Counted from the first letter of the stretch, positions 1 through 8,988 are shown. The stretch: DNA of 60,591 nucleotides from Oscillatoriales cyanobacterium CG2_30_40_61 (GCA_001873365.1 MNYZ01000007.1:1-60591), one strand, 5' to 3'. Translations and numbers: made by a program. Notes: generated by a model from the sequence alone, not told the origin.

Positions 1-44
<44 letters not shown>

Positions 45-222
45 GAAGAATCTGTTAGCTCTGATCTTGACTAATTTAATTAGTCATGTTATTTTTCGAG
101 TCATCAACTTTACAGTTGACTCCTCGTTTAGTTTTTTGACTAGGAGTTTGTAAATTCGACTTTCAAACGTATTCTTTTTTCTAGGTTCGGCGCGCTTTCG
201 TCGCTTTCGTTTCTCCAGCGCA
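45..222 (-). promoter_or_regulatory. rRNA operon leader with processing stems
   Basis: This is the transcribed leader between the inferred promoter and mature 16S rRNA. It holds several stem-forming stretches: a 17-base palindrome at 69-85 (GACTAATT/AATTAGTC), an imperfect stem at about 98-123, and ACTCCT/AGGAGT arms at 119-147. Such stems are typical of pre-rRNA processing regions. A minus-strand open frame crosses this stretch and I treat it as spurious. I could not identify a boxA antitermination element with confidence. Confidence 0.6.
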
Positions 223-228
223 TTTACC

Positions 229-257
229 AATGTATCTAACCTCCCCAGCTTTGTCAA
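229..257 (-). promoter_or_regulatory. rRNA operon promoter (sigma70 type)
   Basis: On the minus strand a perfect -35 TTGACA (252-257) is followed by a 17-base spacer and a -10 TACATT (229-234). Directly upstream, about 258-290, is an A/T-tract-rich stretch suggestive of an UP element. The site lies about 180 bases before the 16S start, which fits an rRNA promoter. Transcription should start near 222. Confidence 0.75.
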
Positions 258-378
258 GCTTTTTCTGAAAAAAGTTTTTTTCCTAATCCGAATCGCCTTT
301 CTAGCCGACGATCTTCTTGAATATATAGAGTAAGGGGATGAAAGAATGTCGTTTGGGACTTTCCATGGAACAGGAAGG

Positions 379-1068
379 TTAGAGAAAATGGTAGGGGGGT
401 ATGGCGTCCCCAAGGGTTAACTGCCAATGAAGGGATTGAGCTTGCCATTTGTTGAGTTGCTCTTGCAGTTGGATGGCTTGGGTTTGGGGAATCAATATAT
501 AGATGCGTTCTCGATGGGGTTGACTCTCGGCAAAACGGGTTTCTGGATAGCTTTGGCTAATGGTATTAACTAGCTGTTGCCATTCCTGGGTTTGCTGGTG
601 TTGATGTTCTAGTTGACGCTGATGTAGTTGTTTTTTGGCTAAGAAGTAGTCTCTACCTCGCTGGGGGGAGGAGTCTATGGGTGGGGTTTGAGTTGGGGTA
701 TTTGGGGTGGGTTCGAGGGGAACTCCCTGTAAGCAATACTCGGCTTTTCCTTGAAATTGCTCTAATTTTTGTAAGTAGTCCTGTTGATGTAGGGCTAGAT
801 GGTCAGAAATGGAGGAGGCAGTTTGAAAACAAATTCCGAAGCGTAGCGGTAAGAGGATGGTTTGCTCAAAAATGGTACAGATAATTTGGTCATGAATTAA
901 AATGGCTTGGATTAATTGTTCATCGGTATCTGGGAGGTCTTGAGATTTTAAATTAGGTTCTACCAAAGCAGATAGCCCATAAAAACTGATAATTTCTAAA
1001 GAACCTTTAATCCCGGGGGGAAGTTTCAGGGGTGATGTGGGAGTTTTAAAAAAAGCGTAAGTATACAT
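379..1068 (-). CDS. gvpF: Gas vesicle protein GvpF/GvpL family
   Basis: A 229-residue protein of the GvpL/GvpF family, accessory proteins needed to assemble or nucleate the gas vesicle. Seen: an N-terminal YTYAFF start, the family motif LPLRFG near residue 75, a central coiled-coil and Gln-rich stretch, and a C-terminal PPYHF tail matching the family's PPYxF end. It lies 35 bases downstream of the 1104-2759 gene on the same strand and 120 bases upstream of the rRNA promoter. No gvpA, gvpC, gvpN, gvpJ or gvpK is in the window, so this copy stands apart from any structural gvp operon seen here. F and L homologues are hard to separate by eye. Confidence 0.85.
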   Translation of the reverse strand: MYTYAFFKTPTSPLKLPPGIKGSLEIISFYGLSALVEPNLKSQDLPDTDEQLIQAILIHDQIICTIFEQTILLPLRFGICFQTASSISDHLALHQQDYLQKLEQFQGKAEYCLQGVPLEPTPNTPTQTPPIDSSPQRGRDYFLAKKQLHQRQLEHQHQQTQEWQQLVNTISQSYPETRFAESQPHRERIYILIPQTQAIQLQEQLNKWQAQSLHWQLTLGDAIPPYHFL

Positions 1069-1103
1069 TTCAATTATTGGTTTAAGAGTTAATTATTGCC
1101 TAA

Positions 1104-2759
1104 TTAATGATTGGGAATCCATTCAAAATCAAAACTGAGTTGAGCAAATCCAGATTGCCAAGAAACAGATAATTCTAAATTTTCACTAGAATTACCCCAA
1201 TCTATTTTAACTCCTTTGATCCAGCTTTTAAGTTCAGGAGCAGTTTCTAATAAATCAATGATTTGCAGTTTTAAAAACTCTAGGGATTGAGGCAATCGAC
1301 ACCATTCATGGCAATCTGATTGAATAATAGAGTTAGGTATCAACGGGTTTAATTCAAATTTTAGAGGTTGACTACTGGCGATATCTACTTCCCAAGAATC
1401 GTTAATAAATTCAGCATTTAAAACGGCTAATAATCTCAAGTTTCCGGTTTGCCAAGCTAATCCAGGTTGTAAAACTTTGGCTTTAATTCCACTAATAAGT
1501 TGCATAATATTATAACTGCTTTTAACCATTTGCCATAATAGTCTTAGAGATAATTCAATCAAGGGAATTTCAGGTTGAAGACGAATCAGACTGGAAGGAG
1601 ATTGGGGATTGTAAATAATATCAACTAATTCATCGGCAATTTGAATTAAGTCGATTAAAGCAGAATCTTTAGATTGAAGGTTAAGATTATGAAATTGTTT
1701 TTGTTGATTCAGCCAGTGTAACCCATAATTTTGGATTTGACTTTGAATATAAGGTTGAATAATACGGGGGTCTGTGAGTCGAATTTGTGTTTTTAATAAA
1801 GACGCTTGAGAAACGGAGGCTAAAATAGAATATTCAACATCTTGAATAGGTGTATGGGTAAAAAAATCTTCTTCTATTTGTTCATTTTCTAACGAATAAT
1901 AAAAGGGGCTAACCTCTGATGTTTTTGGGTCGGGAATAAATTGAAATCCCATTTCTATAGTGATTTGGCTTTGCTCCCATTGACTTTTAGGATAAAGCAG
2001 TTCAGTTTTGATGGAATGAATTAATAAATTAATTGGATTCAAATGATCTTCAAGGTGATGGTTAATTTGTTGTAATAAGGATTTAACTTCTAAAGGATTC
2101 TGACAGAATGAACAATCATTAGATTGAATATAGGCTTCGGTTGTAATTAAGGGAGGCGGGAAAAAACTCGTGGCTAAATCAATTAAAGTTTGTATACTTT
2201 CTGTTTTAATCATTAAACTAGCAACCAATCTTAATTTCCCAGGTGTCCAATCTTGATTAGGTAATAAAATCTCAGCATTAATACCAGTCAAAAGTCGCAT
2301 AAACTGATTGTTACTTTGGACTAAATTCCATAATAATTGAGGAACTAATGTATTAAGAAATAAAATAACAGGAGGTTGAATATTATGTTGTTTTTGATCT
2401 GAGGAATTTGGTAAAATTTTCGATGTAGAAACAGAATAAGCTTGATAAGCTGCTAAGACTTCAGAGGCTTCCTCTGTAACATAAGGAATTAGGTTTTCAG
2501 GGGTTTGGGGTAAATGGGACGGCCAGGCTCCATTAGGCGATCGCAAATGGGCAATAATTTGAATTAACCCCTGCATAGCCTCAACTAAAGCATCGGGAAT
2601 TTCAGGAGAGTGAGAAATAGAATCAAACGGAAATGGGTCAATAAATTTAATCAGGGTTTGATCGAGAAAATCATCTAAACTTTGGGGTTGATTTATGGAT
2701 GATTGTTTGATAGGATTGATAGTAATTTCTACAGACTCAATTAATGGATCGTGATTCAT
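1104..2759 (-). CDS. Unknown protein with degenerate MazG-like motif and internal duplication
   Basis: A 551-residue soluble protein with no signal peptide; I do not recognise a named family for the whole length. Residues about 66-105 resemble the MazG NTP-pyrophosphohydrolase start: LR, then W/P-containing QTPENLIPY, then EExxE at E96, E97 and E100. Two copies of one segment, about 142-184 and 407-449, share LLWxxVxS, a central GI and a W-x-GxLRL pattern, so the protein contains a duplicated domain. Its ATG overlaps the stop of the upstream kinase gene (ATGA, 4 bases), which suggests translational coupling. It may be a partner or target of that kinase. The MazG link is an inference from one motif. 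Confidence 0.7.
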   Translation of the reverse strand: MNHDPLIESVEITINPIKQSSINQPQSLDDFLDQTLIKFIDPFPFDSISHSPEIPDALVEAMQGLIQIIAHLRSPNGAWPSHLPQTPENLIPYVTEEASEVLAAYQAYSVSTSKILPNSSDQKQHNIQPPVILFLNTLVPQLLWNLVQSNNQFMRLLTGINAEILLPNQDWTPGKLRLVASLMIKTESIQTLIDLATSFFPPPLITTEAYIQSNDCSFCQNPLEVKSLLQQINHHLEDHLNPINLLIHSIKTELLYPKSQWEQSQITIEMGFQFIPDPKTSEVSPFYYSLENEQIEEDFFTHTPIQDVEYSILASVSQASLLKTQIRLTDPRIIQPYIQSQIQNYGLHWLNQQKQFHNLNLQSKDSALIDLIQIADELVDIIYNPQSPSSLIRLQPEIPLIELSLRLLWQMVKSSYNIMQLISGIKAKVLQPGLAWQTGNLRLLAVLNAEFINDSWEVDIASSQPLKFELNPLIPNSIIQSDCHEWCRLPQSLEFLKLQIIDLLETAPELKSWIKGVKIDWGNSSENLELSVSWQSGFAQLSFDFEWIPNH

Positions 2760-4696
2760 AGGTCTGACTCAAGATTAATAGATTGTACAAAATGTAGATG
2801 ACCCTGGGGTTCGCGAGTGCTCAGAATTGCTAAACCTGTTTTTCCCCAAGAAGTCATGGCTTGAGGATTAACAGGGCCAAGATAATTACCTAAAAATTTT
2901 CCTTCTAAATTAAAGAAGGTGTATTTCCCCTCTTGATCCGCTATAACATATCCCCAAGAGGTAGCGCAAGCAATTGTGGGAACAGAGCTTAAGGGAATAC
3001 GAATAATGCCCAGAGGCTTTAAATGTAAAAGGACAAGCTGAGGCTGATCATCGCATCCAATGCCCAATAAAGTGTAAGGTTGAGTAGTAGGAATTAGTTG
3101 TTTTAAAGGAATTGATAATTTCAGGTTTCCCACGGGGTTTCCTCGGCGAGTATAAAACCGGAACATATTGCAGTGCTTTTGTTTAAAGTTTAGCCAAACT
3201 CCGAGTAAATGTTTACGATCTAAAAATATAAGTTCGGGAACTTGAGGAACAGAAACGGATAGTTTTTTAATCGGTTTTAGAGATGGAAAACCCTGTGTTT
3301 CGGTTAATAAATAAAATCTTAATTGTCCCGAAAATGCTAAAGCCATATAGCGACTATTGGGTTCAATTGCAACTCTATATAAGAATTCCTCAGATGCTCC
3401 TGGCTTCCCACTATTAGTTACGGATTCTGAGCTAATATTATTATGAATAGGCGATTGTTGATCATCATAGGATTGTAAGGATTGAATCGCGCTTAAATTT
3501 AATAGGGATTGAGGATTTTTTTGGAAAGGGGTGCAATGATAAATTCGATTTTTGGTCATAATACAACAACCATTACCCATCGTTTGTATTGCCAAAATAG
3601 CTTCAGGGAATTGAATTATATCTTGATAAAAAACATCAATTTCCTGACCTGAACTAGATAAATTATGGGGAGGAGACCAAATTTTTAAAGATTGATCAAA
3701 TCCCATATAAAGATAAGGAAAATTAGTAATACAATTTAGAGGAAATTGAGAATTTCCCCCGACAGGTAAAGAAATAGAGTGATCAAAGATATTAGTTAAA
3801 TCAGACCTATTAACTTCTAAGAATTTGGAATTATTGTCGGTGGGGGAATCGGGAAATTTCCCAGGAATAATAGAGTCAAGCAGACTTTGAATTTGAGGAT
3901 TAACCAGGGCTTGTCCCAAGGCTTCTGCCATGGCTGCTGCGGTTTTGTAGCGACGGCCTGGGAGTTTTTCTAAGGCTTTTTGAATCACGGTTTGTAAGAC
4001 TTCAGGAATCTCTGAAGGCATCTGCAATCGTTGATTTAATTGGGCTGACATCAACTCACCGGGTAAGCCATGAAAGGGGCGATCGCCTACCAAAAGTTCA
4101 AACAAGATAATCCCCACCGCATAAATATCTGAGCGGGGCGAATAAATACCATAAAATCTTTCTGGAGCCATGTAAGCAGGAGATCCGCCGGTAAAATTCG
4201 ATGGCTTTTCTGAAGAGGAAAGTTTTCCAGCCAGAGGAAGACGACGAGCAATTCCAAAATCTGATAATTTTGAATGCCACCCTTGAGGTTTGAGGGTAAG
4301 TAGGATATTCTCAGGTTTCAGGTCACAATGAATCACACCCCGTTGATGGGCGTATTCTAAACCCTCTAAAACCCCAATGATCAGGTTTAATCCTTCTTGC
4401 AGACGTAGGGAATTTTGTTGTTCAAGAAGATGACGAAGGGTTCCCCCTTCACAATACTCCATGACTAAATACCGTCCGGCCTGGATATGTTCAAGACCTA
4501 AACAAGCAGCGATATTAGGATGTTGTAGACTGATAATAAACCATAGTTCTTGCAAAAATTGGTGAGTAGGGGCGCTTTGATGACTGAGTTCTTTGAGAGC
4601 TACCAGTTGTCCAGTGCGGCGATCACTGGCACAATAAACCTTACCAAACTGACCTTGTCCTACTAACCCCAAAATTCGGTATCGAGAAGCCTGCAT
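2756..4696 (-). CDS. Serine/threonine protein kinase with beta-propeller-like C-terminus
   Basis: A 646-residue Hanks-type kinase. The kinase domain covers residues 6-265: glycine loop GQGQFGKV (13-20), ATP lysine K35, catalytic loop HCDLKPEN (123-130), DFG at 146-148 and APE at 177-179. The loop reads HCD rather than HRD, so this is a non-RD kinase. No transmembrane segment is evident. Residues about 320-640 consist of short repeated beta-strand-like blocks resembling a WD/beta-propeller sensor. It is coupled to the 1104-2759 gene and diverges from the 4804-5109 gene. By domain layout and neighbours it may correspond to the kinase (SpkG, slr0152) of the Synechocystis slr0144-slr0152 cluster; that is inference. 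Confidence 0.9.
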   Translation of the reverse strand: MQASRYRILGLVGQGQFGKVYCASDRRTGQLVALKELSHQSAPTHQFLQELWFIISLQHPNIAACLGLEHIQAGRYLVMEYCEGGTLRHLLEQQNSLRLQEGLNLIIGVLEGLEYAHQRGVIHCDLKPENILLTLKPQGWHSKLSDFGIARRLPLAGKLSSSEKPSNFTGGSPAYMAPERFYGIYSPRSDIYAVGIILFELLVGDRPFHGLPGELMSAQLNQRLQMPSEIPEVLQTVIQKALEKLPGRRYKTAAAMAEALGQALVNPQIQSLLDSIIPGKFPDSPTDNNSKFLEVNRSDLTNIFDHSISLPVGGNSQFPLNCITNFPYLYMGFDQSLKIWSPPHNLSSSGQEIDVFYQDIIQFPEAILAIQTMGNGCCIMTKNRIYHCTPFQKNPQSLLNLSAIQSLQSYDDQQSPIHNNISSESVTNSGKPGASEEFLYRVAIEPNSRYMALAFSGQLRFYLLTETQGFPSLKPIKKLSVSVPQVPELIFLDRKHLLGVWLNFKQKHCNMFRFYTRRGNPVGNLKLSIPLKQLIPTTQPYTLLGIGCDDQPQLVLLHLKPLGIIRIPLSSVPTIACATSWGYVIADQEGKYTFFNLEGKFLGNYLGPVNPQAMTSWGKTGLAILSTREPQGHLHFVQSINLESDL

Positions 4697-4803
4697 GGTG
4701 TGTTTTAGACCGCTTTGTTAACGCCCTATCCCATAGTATTAGAGTATAACTAAAATATGGGTGTTACTAACAAATTACCATTATCTAACCATTAAGGGTG
4801 TTT

Positions 4804-5109
4804 ATGTTTTTTTCAGTTGAACCAGACTCTACAACACAAACCACGGGGACAGCCCCGACTAAAATCATCCAATCTCAAAACCAGTATCGCACTTGTCAAA
4901 TCAAAGTACCGGATTTGGACAAACCAGTAGGTGCGGTTTGTGTTGACGGGGAATATTATAGTTTTTTTAAGGCGGTAGAGGCTGCCGATAAAACCTTAGA
5001 AATCGTTGCTAAACTAGGAAAGGTGGGAGATAGCACCGTAATTACAAAAACTCCAAAAGGTTATGCAATTTGGGTGCAAGAGCCAAATGCTCAACTTCAT
5101 AGTCGGTAA
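4804..5109 (+). CDS. Small conserved cyanobacterial protein (slr0149-like position)
   Basis: About 101 residues, soluble, no signal peptide; family not recognised. The body (residues about 25-95) is a compact alpha/beta sequence with a VDGxYYSFFKAVE segment. The frame is open from a GTG at 4798, but the ATG at 4804 is preferred because AAGGG lies about 6 bases upstream. It is divergent from the kinase gene and 127 bases upstream of the ferredoxin gene on the same strand. Its place next to a 2Fe-2S ferredoxin recalls slr0149 of the PSII-assembly cluster; function unknown. Confidence 0.75.
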   Translation: MFFSVEPDSTTQTTGTAPTKIIQSQNQYRTCQIKVPDLDKPVGAVCVDGEYYSFFKAVEAADKTLEIVAKLGKVGDSTVITKTPKGYAIWVQEPNAQLHSR

Positions 5110-5236
5110 AGTCTAAATTTGCAATCTTGCTGCGATAATTAGGGGTTAATGTCTGTGTGGTCTTAAATCTAACGGTTCAGTTGTGCAATCTATATTTTTT
5201 TGATCTACTGATTCTCTAATCTAATTTTTACGACAA

Positions 5237-5731
5237 ATGGCTAAAATACTACGACTCGAACCGATTGCCGAAGAAATGGCAGTTAAGACTAATTCTAATT
5301 TGCTCTCAGCATTAATGACCAAGGAACTTCATGTTCTGAAAGAATGCGGGGGGCGGGGAATGTGTGCCACTTGCCATGTTTTTATTAAAGATGGCATGGA
5401 TGGTTTATCTAAAGTCAGCCGTCGTGAACAAAGAACCCTAGAAGTGATCACAACGGCTAAACCAAATTCCCGTTTAGCGTGTCAAGCTCATGTTCTTGGA
5501 GAGGGTATTGTTGTTGAATTACCCTCTGGGATGTATATTGATGCCATCGAAGATATAGAGTCTTTAGTCGGGCGACGAGCCGAACAGGAACTGCTGCATC
5601 CGATTACCGGAGAAGTGGTCGTAGAAACTGGAAAACTGATTACTCGATCAATTCTAAATCAATTGAAAGAAACTCGTTTACAAGTGGGCGAATATCTGGC
5701 TCGAACTCGAAATGCGAAAGATGACCAGTAA
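5237..5731 (+). CDS. Adrenodoxin-type 2Fe-2S ferredoxin
   Basis: A 164-residue soluble electron carrier. The cluster ligands are C37-x5-C43-x2-C46 (CGGRGMCATC) and C82 in RLACQAH, the spacing of vertebrate/ISC-type ferredoxins rather than plant-type PetF. Residues about 105-164 form an extra charged helical tail after the fold. It lies between the small 4804 gene and a phycobiliprotein-like gene, matching the slr0148 position of the Synechocystis PSII-assembly operon, so a role in photosystem II assembly or repair redox chemistry is plausible. Its last codon and stop (CAG TAA) run straight into an ATCAGT repeat. Confidence 0.88.
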   Translation: MAKILRLEPIAEEMAVKTNSNLLSALMTKELHVLKECGGRGMCATCHVFIKDGMDGLSKVSRREQRTLEVITTAKPNSRLACQAHVLGEGIVVELPSGMYIDAIEDIESLVGRRAEQELLHPITGEVVVETGKLITRSILNQLKETRLQVGEYLARTRNAKDDQ

Positions 5732-5764
5732 TCAGTTATCAGTTATCAGTCAACAGTTATCAGT
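5726..5764. repeat. ATCAGTTATCAG-type intergenic array
   Basis: Tandem-like words CAGTAATCAG, TTATCAG and TCAACAG begin at the ferredoxin stop codon. The same words occur at 8856-8988, 12114-12290, 21820-21890 and near 16150, 50285 and 55113. Only one orientation is present here, so no large hairpin is expected. Confidence 0.75.
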
Positions 5765-5824
5765 ATAAGAGTTAAAAGTTAAGAATCAGATTGTTTCAAT
5801 CCTGTTGCCTGCCATAATTGATTT

Positions 5825-6304
5825 ATGTTTACTAATTTAGAACGGTTGAGTGTTGAAGTTGATGGTCGTTATGCAACACCAGAAGAACTAGCTTTTTTAA
5901 AATTCTATTTCCAGACGTTTAAATATCGGATCAGTGCCTATCAAAAAATTCAAAAAAATGAATCGGTGATTATGAATCAAATTCAAGAGAATTTGGAAAA
6001 AATCAACCCGAATATCTTTATCCAAGGTTCAGTTAATTTAAAATCAAAATGGCGTTCAGATACAATCAGAGTTTTACGCTATTCAGCCATGGCGCTATTG
6101 ATCGATGATCCTGAATACTTGCAACAACGGCTATTAATTTGGTTTTCAACAATTTTACAAGCCTTTAAAGTTCAAGATCTAACTCAATTAACTTGTCAAA
6201 CCATGGCCGATATAATTAAAAATTATTTAACCCCAGAGGAAAATAATCTATTTTTACCTCTAATTGAACTGAATTCAAATACTTTATGTAAAAAAAGAAT
6301 GTAG
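5825..6304 (+). CDS. Phycobiliprotein-like (globin-fold) protein without bilin site, copy 1
   Basis: A 159-residue, mostly helical protein with the phycobilisome/allophycocyanin-like layout. The SDTIRVLRYSAMALLIDDPEYL segment (quoted in part: LRYSAMALL, residues about 86-94) aligns with the bilin-binding helix of ApcA/ApcB, but the chromophore cysteine is replaced (KWRS where biliproteins have CCAR). The only cysteines are near the C-terminus. It is paralogous to the 8394-8855 protein (shared RYSAMALL/RHSAMAML, D-xEYLQxR, W, I). It probably does not carry a pigment and may act as a chaperone-like or binding factor. It is convergent with the pentapeptide-repeat gene, 15 bases apart. Confidence 0.75.
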   Translation: MFTNLERLSVEVDGRYATPEELAFLKFYFQTFKYRISAYQKIQKNESVIMNQIQENLEKINPNIFIQGSVNLKSKWRSDTIRVLRYSAMALLIDDPEYLQQRLLIWFSTILQAFKVQDLTQLTCQTMADIIKNYLTPEENNLFLPLIELNSNTLCKKRM

Positions 6305-6319
6305 TAAATACCGGGATTT

Positions 6320-7483
6320 TCACGAATTATAAACTTTGCCATTCGGTAATGTAGCCCCTTTTAACTGAGCCCCCTTAATTTCAGCATTGGCTAAAATTGC
6401 CCCCTTTAAAATTGCTCCTCTTAAATCAGCCCCGCTCAAATTAGCTCCCATTAAATTCGCATCTGTTAAATTAGCATTACCCAGATGAGTATTTCTTAAA
6501 TCGGCATTAATTAGACAAGATTTACTCAGGTTAGCAGAACTTAAATTACTAGCACTTAAGTTAGCATCCATCAGTAACGCTCCTGCTAAATTAGCTTCGC
6601 TTAAATAAGCTCCGGCTAAATTAATTGCCGTTAATAACTTTTGTCTTAAATCAATTCCACCCAAATCCGCCCCACTTAAATTAATTCCACTTAAATGAGC
6701 ACCATTTAAACAGACATTCCTCAGATAAGTTTTGCTCAAATTAGCTTTACTCAGATTAGCACGAGTTAAGTTAGCTTCATTCAGATCAGCTTCTAATAAA
6801 GTCGCAGAATTAAGAAAAGCATCGGTTAAATCAGCGTGTCTTAAATTGGTTTTTAACATCTGGGCTTTGGTTAAATCAGCCCCCTTCAAATTCGCACCAC
6901 TTAAATTAGCTCGGACAATGATAGCTTGACTCAAATCTGCCTCGGATAAGTCCACATCTTTCAAATTAGCCTGGGTCAAATCCGTGTTTTTCAAGATAGC
7001 TTGGCGAAGATTTGCCTTAATTAAATAGGCTTTAACTAAAGAAGCTTGAGTCAAAATCGCTTCTATGAGAATTGCCGAACTAAAATCAGCACTTTTGAGA
7101 TTACAATGGTTAAGATCGGCTTCTTGTAAATTAGCCCAATTCAGGTGAGCTCCTTCAAGGTTAACCCGACTCAAATTAGCCCCAGTTAAAATAGTCCCAC
7201 TCAGACTAGCTCCACTGAGGTTAGCCCCGGTTAGATTGGCTCCGGTTAAATTGGCCTTACTAAGATTAACCAGACAGAGATGGGCTTCGCTTAAATCAGC
7301 ATTGCTTAAATCTGCACCAATGAGATGAGGTCGATTTTGGGGCTCTCGAAGATTAGTTAAACCCATTGTTGTTGCAGCATTAGCCTGATAAGAATGGGTA
7401 CTCAGAATCATACCTCGCAGACTCAGGCCCTTAAAATCCCGTTCTCCATCTCCATATCGACTCAGTAGTTCAATCGCATCCAT
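6320..7483 (-). CDS. Pentapeptide-repeat protein
   Basis: A 387-residue protein built almost entirely of A(N/D)Lxx repeats from about residue 45 to 375, expected to form a right-handed quadrilateral beta-helix. The N-terminal 40 residues (starting MDAIELLSRY) and a short KVYNS tail cap it. No signal peptide is seen, so it is probably cytoplasmic or thylakoid-associated. It sits inside the PAP-like cluster on the same strand as the V4R genes. The repetitive DNA makes shadow frames on the other strand. Function cannot be deduced from the repeats. Confidence 0.93.
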   Translation of the reverse strand: MDAIELLSRYGDGERDFKGLSLRGMILSTHSYQANAATTMGLTNLREPQNRPHLIGADLSNADLSEAHLCLVNLSKANLTGANLTGANLSGASLSGTILTGANLSRVNLEGAHLNWANLQEADLNHCNLKSADFSSAILIEAILTQASLVKAYLIKANLRQAILKNTDLTQANLKDVDLSEADLSQAIIVRANLSGANLKGADLTKAQMLKTNLRHADLTDAFLNSATLLEADLNEANLTRANLSKANLSKTYLRNVCLNGAHLSGINLSGADLGGIDLRQKLLTAINLAGAYLSEANLAGALLMDANLSASNLSSANLSKSCLINADLRNTHLGNANLTDANLMGANLSGADLRGAILKGAILANAEIKGAQLKGATLPNGKVYNS

Positions 7484-7621
7484 GGGTTAAACCTAAGTTG
7501 ACAGTCTCCAATGAACCCAAACAATCTCCTTTTAATATTTTTATAACTTGCTTTAATCATTAATCGGTGTAGAGACTGAGCAAGAAAACAAAGGATCTGA
7601 TCAGGATGACCGATTAATATT

Positions 7622-8275
7622 TCATACCAGTGCTTTCAGAATAGTGTCATGATCTTTCCCTTGATCAACTAAAGCTTCAACTGATTGTAAACGATTACTC
7701 AAACCGAGAATAAATTGGTTAGAATCTGCACCCATTGACTCACAGGTTGTTTGAATACAATGGAGATCTCGTCCAGTTAACCGACTAAAAAAGGAGCTAA
7801 AAATTCCAGCTTCCAAGAAACAAACCGGTCGGTTCCACCCTTTGGCTACACTAGGAAAGGGAGAGTTTTTAGTAATCAGAATTAAAACTCCAGTATTAAT
7901 ATATTGGGAATCTAAATCAAAAGTTCCCCAACCATGGGTTTTCCAACATTGTTGTAAACATTGAATGAATTCGATCATTTCCATTTGCGCCACGGTTTTG
8001 TCATAATATTCGCTGATTTCTTCACAAAAACGGACATAAAAATTCTTTCCCCACCAGCGACCACAATTAAATAAGACTAAGCGGGCGGCTTGACCTGTTT
8101 CTTGTTCTAATCCGGTATAAATTGCTTCTAGGAAGGTTGAGGGAAGACTCAGTAGACGACCTCCTAGGCGATTTTCTAGTAACCCTAATTCCAGATCTCC
8201 TTTCACATAGGCATCATAGGCGAAATAGTTACCCGGAAGTTGAGGTTTGGTGAGTAAATTGTTAATTTCAATCAT
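7622..8275 (-). CDS. V4R (4-vinyl reductase) domain protein, copy 1
   Basis: A 217-residue soluble protein. The V4R domain covers about residues 55-200, with GWGxF, a long hydrophobic strand region, the SPF/PVCFLEAGIF segment and the closing CIQTTCESMGAD stretch. V4R proteins include BchJ-like factors that bind small hydrophobic or tetrapyrrole ligands. The third cysteine present in the 9252-9962 paralogue (YCKF) is missing here (SNQF). Its neighbours, a phycobiliprotein-like gene and a second V4R gene, match slr0144-slr0147, so a part in PSII assembly is inferred. Confidence 0.85.
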   Translation of the reverse strand: MIEINNLLTKPQLPGNYFAYDAYVKGDLELGLLENRLGGRLLSLPSTFLEAIYTGLEQETGQAARLVLFNCGRWWGKNFYVRFCEEISEYYDKTVAQMEMIEFIQCLQQCWKTHGWGTFDLDSQYINTGVLILITKNSPFPSVAKGWNRPVCFLEAGIFSSFFSRLTGRDLHCIQTTCESMGADSNQFILGLSNRLQSVEALVDQGKDHDTILKALV

Positions 8276-8393
8276 AATTTAAGCAGGTTATATTGACGGT
8301 TGATAGTTAACCGGTAACGGTTGTAATGAACAGATGTTTTTTGACAATGGTTTCCATAAAAGTGCTAATCAGAATTGATTAACTCTTTTTGAT

Positions 8394-8855
8394 TCAAGGT
8401 TTTAGCAAGTAACTTTTAACTTGTTCTAGGAAGGGTTGGATAAAAACCATTGCCTTTGCTGAGAGTAATTCATTTAAACGGGTATTGAGCAACTGGTAGA
8501 CTTGAGTATCAATGACTTGACTATTATGGGCTTCAACTATACCCGATAGCCAATCAATTACTCGTCGTTGAAGGTATTCTGAATCATTTAATAACATTGC
8601 CATCGCACTATGGCGCAAAATCAGAATCCATTGTTGTAAAACCTGTTCTAAACGCTCTTGTTTTTCCTGGGGAAATATAACAGAAATTTGATCAGCAATG
8701 GGCTGAAAAATAATCACTTCTCGATCCCGAAGAAATTCATAAATTTTTAATCGTTGAGCTAAGGTTTCTGAATAGCTCTTAAAACCTAGCAATTCTTCGG
8801 TTTGAAGATAACGATTTTCCGCCTTGACTAATAATTCATTTAATTCGGTTTGCAT
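8394..8855 (-). CDS. Phycobiliprotein-like protein without bilin site, copy 2
   Basis: A 153-residue all-helical protein, paralogue of the 5825-6304 product. It keeps the LRHSAMAMLLND core (residues about 80-91) and the YLQRRVIDWLSG helix but contains no cysteine, so covalent bilin attachment is excluded. The order V4R / phycobiliprotein-like / small protein / V4R is that of slr0147-slr0144. It probably acts in a complex with the V4R proteins. The upstream region is an ATCAGT array that ends three bases before the ATG. Confidence 0.75.
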   Translation of the reverse strand: MQTELNELLVKAENRYLQTEELLGFKSYSETLAQRLKIYEFLRDREVIIFQPIADQISVIFPQEKQERLEQVLQQWILILRHSAMAMLLNDSEYLQRRVIDWLSGIVEAHNSQVIDTQVYQLLNTRLNELLSAKAMVFIQPFLEQVKSYLLKP

Positions 8856-8988
8856 GGTAATCAGTTATCAGTGAACAGTCATCAGTCATCAGTCATCAGT
8901 GAACAGTAATCAGTCATCAGTTGAGGAGTTAATAAATTAACTGTAAACTTCTTAACTGATAACTGTTAACTGTTAACTGATAACTGAT
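8856..8988. repeat. ATCAGTTATCAG array with inverted arms
   Basis: This fills the whole gap between two minus-strand genes. The left part repeats ATCAGTTATCAGT, GAACAGT and CATCAGT; the right part repeats AACTGATAACTGTTAACTG in the complementary sense. The two arms could pair into a long hairpin in the transcript. The right arm directly abuts the stop codon of the 8989-9255 gene. Confidence 0.8.

Noticed and set aside
84-413. Minus-strand 109-residue open frame over the rRNA leader
   Set aside because: It covers the rRNA promoter and leader stems, is very Lys/Arg-rich from A/G-rich DNA, and overlaps the gvpF end.
6732-6929. Plus-strand frame inside the pentapeptide-repeat gene
   Set aside because: The periodic codons of the repeats leave the opposite strand open; the minus-strand protein is clearly the real one.
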